Positions 33,910-36,593 of a stretch of 36,593 nucleotides of DNA are shown one piece after another. Source of the stretch: Bacteroidia bacterium (GTDB taxonomy: Bacteria; Bacteroidota; Bacteroidia; Bacteroidales; Paludibacteraceae); the NCBI GenBank assembly GCA_009929375.1, contig SAAO01000037.1, positions 1-36,593 of the forward strand, given 5' to 3'. The position numbers and the translations under genes are program-made. The notes below the pieces were generated by a model. It saw nothing but the letters and a program-made list of their open reading frames with translations, searched no databases and was not told the origin of the DNA. Position 1 is the first letter of the stretch, and every line of letters begins with the position of its first letter.

Positions 33910-36593
33910 CTATCGCACAATAATTGATTTCTGAATACTTTCATTTCCCGATACAGCATTTACAATATATACTCCTGTGCTGAACGGTGCTTTTACCGAT
34001 ACAGTAGTGAGTCCTGCAGCCATACAGCTGTTTACTAAGCGTCCCGTAGTGTCATAAATGCTAATGTGACAGTCGCGGGTTGTACGGTTCAGCACAATCA
34101 CGTTCTTATTGTCGCTTATTACTTCAATGTTTCCGGTTTCGTTATCGGGCAGGCTGCTCTCCACTGTACTAATCAGGAATCTGCGACTGTCGTTTCCGGT
34201 AGCAGTAAAGTTGTACGTGCTGTTGTCTTCACTGATATCTGTTGTTTTACCTGTGACAAGGTCGCTTAAGAAAATGCGGCTGTAAATTTGCTGTGGGTCA
34301 TGCTGTGAAAACTTCAGGCTAAGCGCTTCGCCTGCAGGCGCTACAATGCTGATGTAGCTTCCGTGCAGTTTATCCTTCGAGCTAACCTGCATATTTCCAT
34401 GCTTCTCGGCTATAAAAATCTGCGTATCACTCTTGTCGGCAAGTTTTGTACCATCCCAGCCATCGTCAAAATCTTCACTGCAATGAGCTTCGGTAAATAT
34501 CCATGCGCGGTCGATGGTGTCTTTGCCAACCAGACTTATTATACTGTAAACTTTACTGTCTTGTTCCTGTTTTGCCCGTTGTGGCTGTTCGTTTTTTATT
34601 ACGGACGAATATGGTATGTTCAGCGTGCTTGCAGTATTTACTTTTACCAGAAATCCCTGCAACGAAGGTATTGATGTGGCTAATCCTGCATACCCCGACT
34701 GATTTACGGGTATCGATGTGTAGCCTCCGGCGCTATCTTTTACCGTGCCGCTGCCACCACTGCCTCCGCCCCATTCACTGAAGCTGCCTGTGTTGTAAAG
34801 ATATACTGTGCTTTCGATGTCTGTACCAATGGTTGCCAGGTTCTTGATATTGATGGCTGCGGTGTAAGGGTTGCTTACAATATGGTTTCCTCTGTAAGTG
34901 GCCGCCGAAGTGTAGCTAAGGGGAAATGAAATATCTCCATTAAAAAGTGTTCCCGAAAGTTGATAAGTAGACGGATTTTTCTGGCTGATTTCATATCCGT
35001 GTACAGGCGCAAGCACCGAACTATTGGTCAGCGCTGTCCATATAGGATTTGTTTTACTGTTGTACTCGCCTGCTTCGTTCCATTTGCGCACATACGCACC
35101 TTCGAATGTAGGAAGTGCAGTAATACTTGTCACAGGCACTCCAAAGTACTGCCATTTCTTTTCTCCCGAAGCATTAATGGAGGCTTTACTGTAAAATTCC
35201 ACTGTGGCTTGTGGTGCAGTGCCATTGAAAATAAATGTACCGTTGGCTTGTCCGGCTGCCGATTTTATGCGTATGCCTTCAGCGCCATTGTGGTTCGTCA
35301 CACTGTTGTTTACCTTCAGCGATTTGCCGGCGGGAATGATGAGATTTGCACTGGCCTGCACCACCAGGTTGTTGGCCACAATGATATCGCCGTCTATCTT
35401 CACGCCTGCTGCATTGCCAATGCCCATATTGTGAATGCTGTTATTGCTGAATACATTGGAGGAAACCGATTGCGTAGTGCTGCCGGTGAAATTAATGGTT
35501 GGAGTGTGAAACAAAGCATCGAATGTGCCTGAGGTGGCCGTAATGCTGCCCGTGATATTTACAGTGCCTGCTATACGCACTCCGCTGCTGTTGCGCACTT
35601 CAAGTTGTCGGGCGTTGTTATCGTACAATGCTCCCGAGGGCAGTGTTTGAATGGTGTTTCCGTTGAATATTATTTTTGAATTTATGCCTGATGCGTCCAT
35701 GGTGGCACTGTTCGTAAAATTCAGACTGCCATTCAGCGTAAGCGTTTTCCCGTTCAGGTCTAAACGGTAAGCCGATTGTGCATTAATGATGTTTGTTACC
35801 GAACGGTCTGCATCAAGCAAACAATGATTTTGTGGATCATAGTCAAAAGTCAAATTATCATCTGCATTGGGTATATTATTTAGTGTCCAGTTTGTAGCAG
35901 TGTTCCAATCCGAATTTGTAGCACCTCTCCATTTGTTTGTCATGTCTGCTCGTTCCCAAGCTCCCATTGTTGGAATAGTAGCTCTGGGAATTAAACCGTA
36001 ATCGGCTGTAATTCCTGTTCCACTAGCACCAACTAAGTCTTTGCCAATTTGATAATCAGAAGCGGTGATGGAGCCGGCATTTGTAAAGTCGGGAGCTATG
36101 CTGTAGCTATTCAAATCTTGAGCTGTAGCCGTTTTCCACAATGCAAGAGTTGATTTATCTATAGAAGCCATGGAGCCTAACAATCCACCTGTTCCGCTTA
36201 CATAATAATCGTTGTAATTACTTGTTAAGTTCGTATTGGCGGTTAATGAAGCCGCATAATGCAAGCTACTACCTCCGGTGGTTGATCTAACATTTGAAAA
36301 AATATTGTTTCTGTAGTTGCGTGTATTACTTGCCGCCGCACTATACAAACAGTATGATTTATTTGTTCCTGAAGCTACTGTTCCACCAATATAAATCGTA
36401 TTGAAATGCAAGTTACAAGTTTGTGATGCTGCACCAGTATCATAAACTCCATAAAGTGTAGTTTTGGAAGTACCACCCAAACTAATAATGTTATTCACTA
36501 CTGACCGACAAAAAATTGATTTAGCAAAAGGGAAGCCATCTAAGCGATAACTTCCCCCGATATAGTACTTTTGTTTTACCACAAACACATAGA
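33910..36593 (-). CDS. large T9SS surface protein, N-terminus beyond the window
   Basis: At least 892 residues; the frame is open to the window edge and no signal peptide is seen, so the GTG at 36588 is not taken as the start. The N-terminal visible part (to about 215) has beta-helix-like repeats seen in Bacteroidota adhesin-like proteins (NLHFNTIYIGGTVASGTNKSYCLYSA in part, TSNYNDYYVSGTGG, MGAWE). From about 217 it continues WRGATNSDWNTATNWTLNNIPNADD, a module found before beta-helix stalks, then NGSLNFTNSATMDASG-type repeats. A beta-rich C-terminal part contains WQYFGVPV and HIVSNPYTAAINIKNL. The final 75 residues (CHISIYDTTGRLVNSC.., FSTGVYIVNAVSG..SIIVR) are a T9SS type A sorting domain. 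No enzyme motif is seen; a structural or adhesive role is inferred. Confidence 0.8.
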   Translation of the reverse strand, partial: YVFVVKQKYYIGGSYRLDGFPFAKSIFCRSVVNNIISLGGTSKTTLYGVYDTGAASQTCNLHFNTIYIGGTVASGTNKSYCLYSAAASNTRNYRNNIFSNVRSTTGGSSLHYAASLTANTNLTSNYNDYYVSGTGGLLGSMASIDKSTLALWKTATAQDLNSYSIAPDFTNAGSITASDYQIGKDLVGASGTGITADYGLIPRATIPTMGAWERADMTNKWRGATNSDWNTATNWTLNNIPNADDNLTFDYDPQNHCLLDADRSVTNIINAQSAYRLDLNGKTLTLNGSLNFTNSATMDASGINSKIIFNGNTIQTLPSGALYDNNARQLEVRNSSGVRIAGTVNITGSITATSGTFDALFHTPTINFTGSTTQSVSSNVFSNNSIHNMGIGNAAGVKIDGDIIVANNLVVQASANLIIPAGKSLKVNNSVTNHNGAEGIRIKSAAGQANGTFIFNGTAPQATVEFYSKASINASGEKKWQYFGVPVTSITALPTFEGAYVRKWNEAGEYNSKTNPIWTALTNSSVLAPVHGYEISQKNPSTYQLSGTLFNGDISFPLSYTSAATYRGNHIVSNPYTAAINIKNLATIGTDIESTVYLYNTGSFSEWGGGSGGSGTVKDSAGGYTSIPVNQSGYAGLATSIPSLQGFLVKVNTASTLNIPYSSVIKNEQPQRAKQEQDSKVYSIISLVGKDTIDRAWIFTEAHCSEDFDDGWDGTKLADKSDTQIFIAEKHGNMQVSSKDKLHGSYISIVAPAGEALSLKFSQHDPQQIYSRIFLSDLVTGKTTDISEDNSTYNFTATGNDSRRFLISTVESSLPDNETGNIEVISDNKNVIVLNRTTRDCHISIYDTTGRLVNSCMAAGLTTVSVKAPFSTGVYIVNAVSGNESIQKSIIVR

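Noticed and set aside
34960-35532. 190-residue plus-strand open frame
   Set aside because: Antisense to the large T9SS protein, with a typical shadow composition (Cys, Arg and His rich) and no start context.

Overview
The window looks like chromosomal DNA of a Bacteroidota bacterium, most likely order Bacteroidales; I cannot fix the genus. The signs are: many genes preceded by the Bacteroidota promoter core TAnnTTTG; an F-type ATP synthase operon in the order atpD-atpC-(small membrane ORF)-atpB-atpE-atpF-atpH-atpA-atpG, with a very short epsilon subunit and a secreted N-terminal extension on subunit a; and three large secreted proteins ending in a type IX secretion (T9SS) type A sorting domain. 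Apart from one TTG-led reading and a GTG start for atpG, starts are ATG with little Shine-Dalgarno signal, as usual for this phylum.

Region 1 (1-9.4 kb) is a string of single genes. It holds a drug/metabolite transporter that loses its C-terminus at about position 85, an alanine-dehydrogenase-like enzyme, a secreted S1/P1-type nuclease, a lipoprotein-TPR-transmembrane-HTH regulator, tRNA-Phe, a K+/H+ antiporter of the NhaP2/CvrA type, a PhnB-like VOC protein and the translation factor LepA.

Region 2 (9.7-17.0 kb) is the complete ATP synthase operon, tightly packed with three 4-base ATGA overlaps and one strong hairpin just before atpA. It meets a convergent pair (DUF2007 protein and secreted DNA/RNA endonuclease, 17.0-18.2 kb).

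Region 3 (18.2-22.7 kb) looks accessory. An AT-rich 744-base gap with a 28-bp imperfect direct repeat leads into three same-strand genes for exported proteins: an unrecognised lipoprotein, a PGAP1/lipase-like alpha/beta hydrolase and a PQQ-type beta-propeller lipoprotein.

Region 4 (22.8-26.5 kb) is a compact housekeeping run (DUF5063 protein, DEDDy 3'-5' exonuclease, RlmI-like rRNA methyltransferase). It is followed 19 bases later by a frameshifted phage-type KilA-N gene that contains a 26-bp perfect palindrome, and then by a gene-free stretch with nested inverted and direct repeats that may be a mobile-element remnant.

Region 5 (26.4-36.6 kb) is surface and secretion biology. A T9SS-exported pectinesterase is divergent from a T9SS-exported LamG protein with an internal duplication. 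After a repeat-bearing spacer come two minus-strand genes: the 3' part of a large T9SS surface protein cut by the window edge, and 14 bases downstream a small protein with a C-terminal PVGDG-membrane helix-RRRK tail that looks like a second, membrane-dependent sorting signal. The pectinesterase suggests a plant-polysaccharide degrader.
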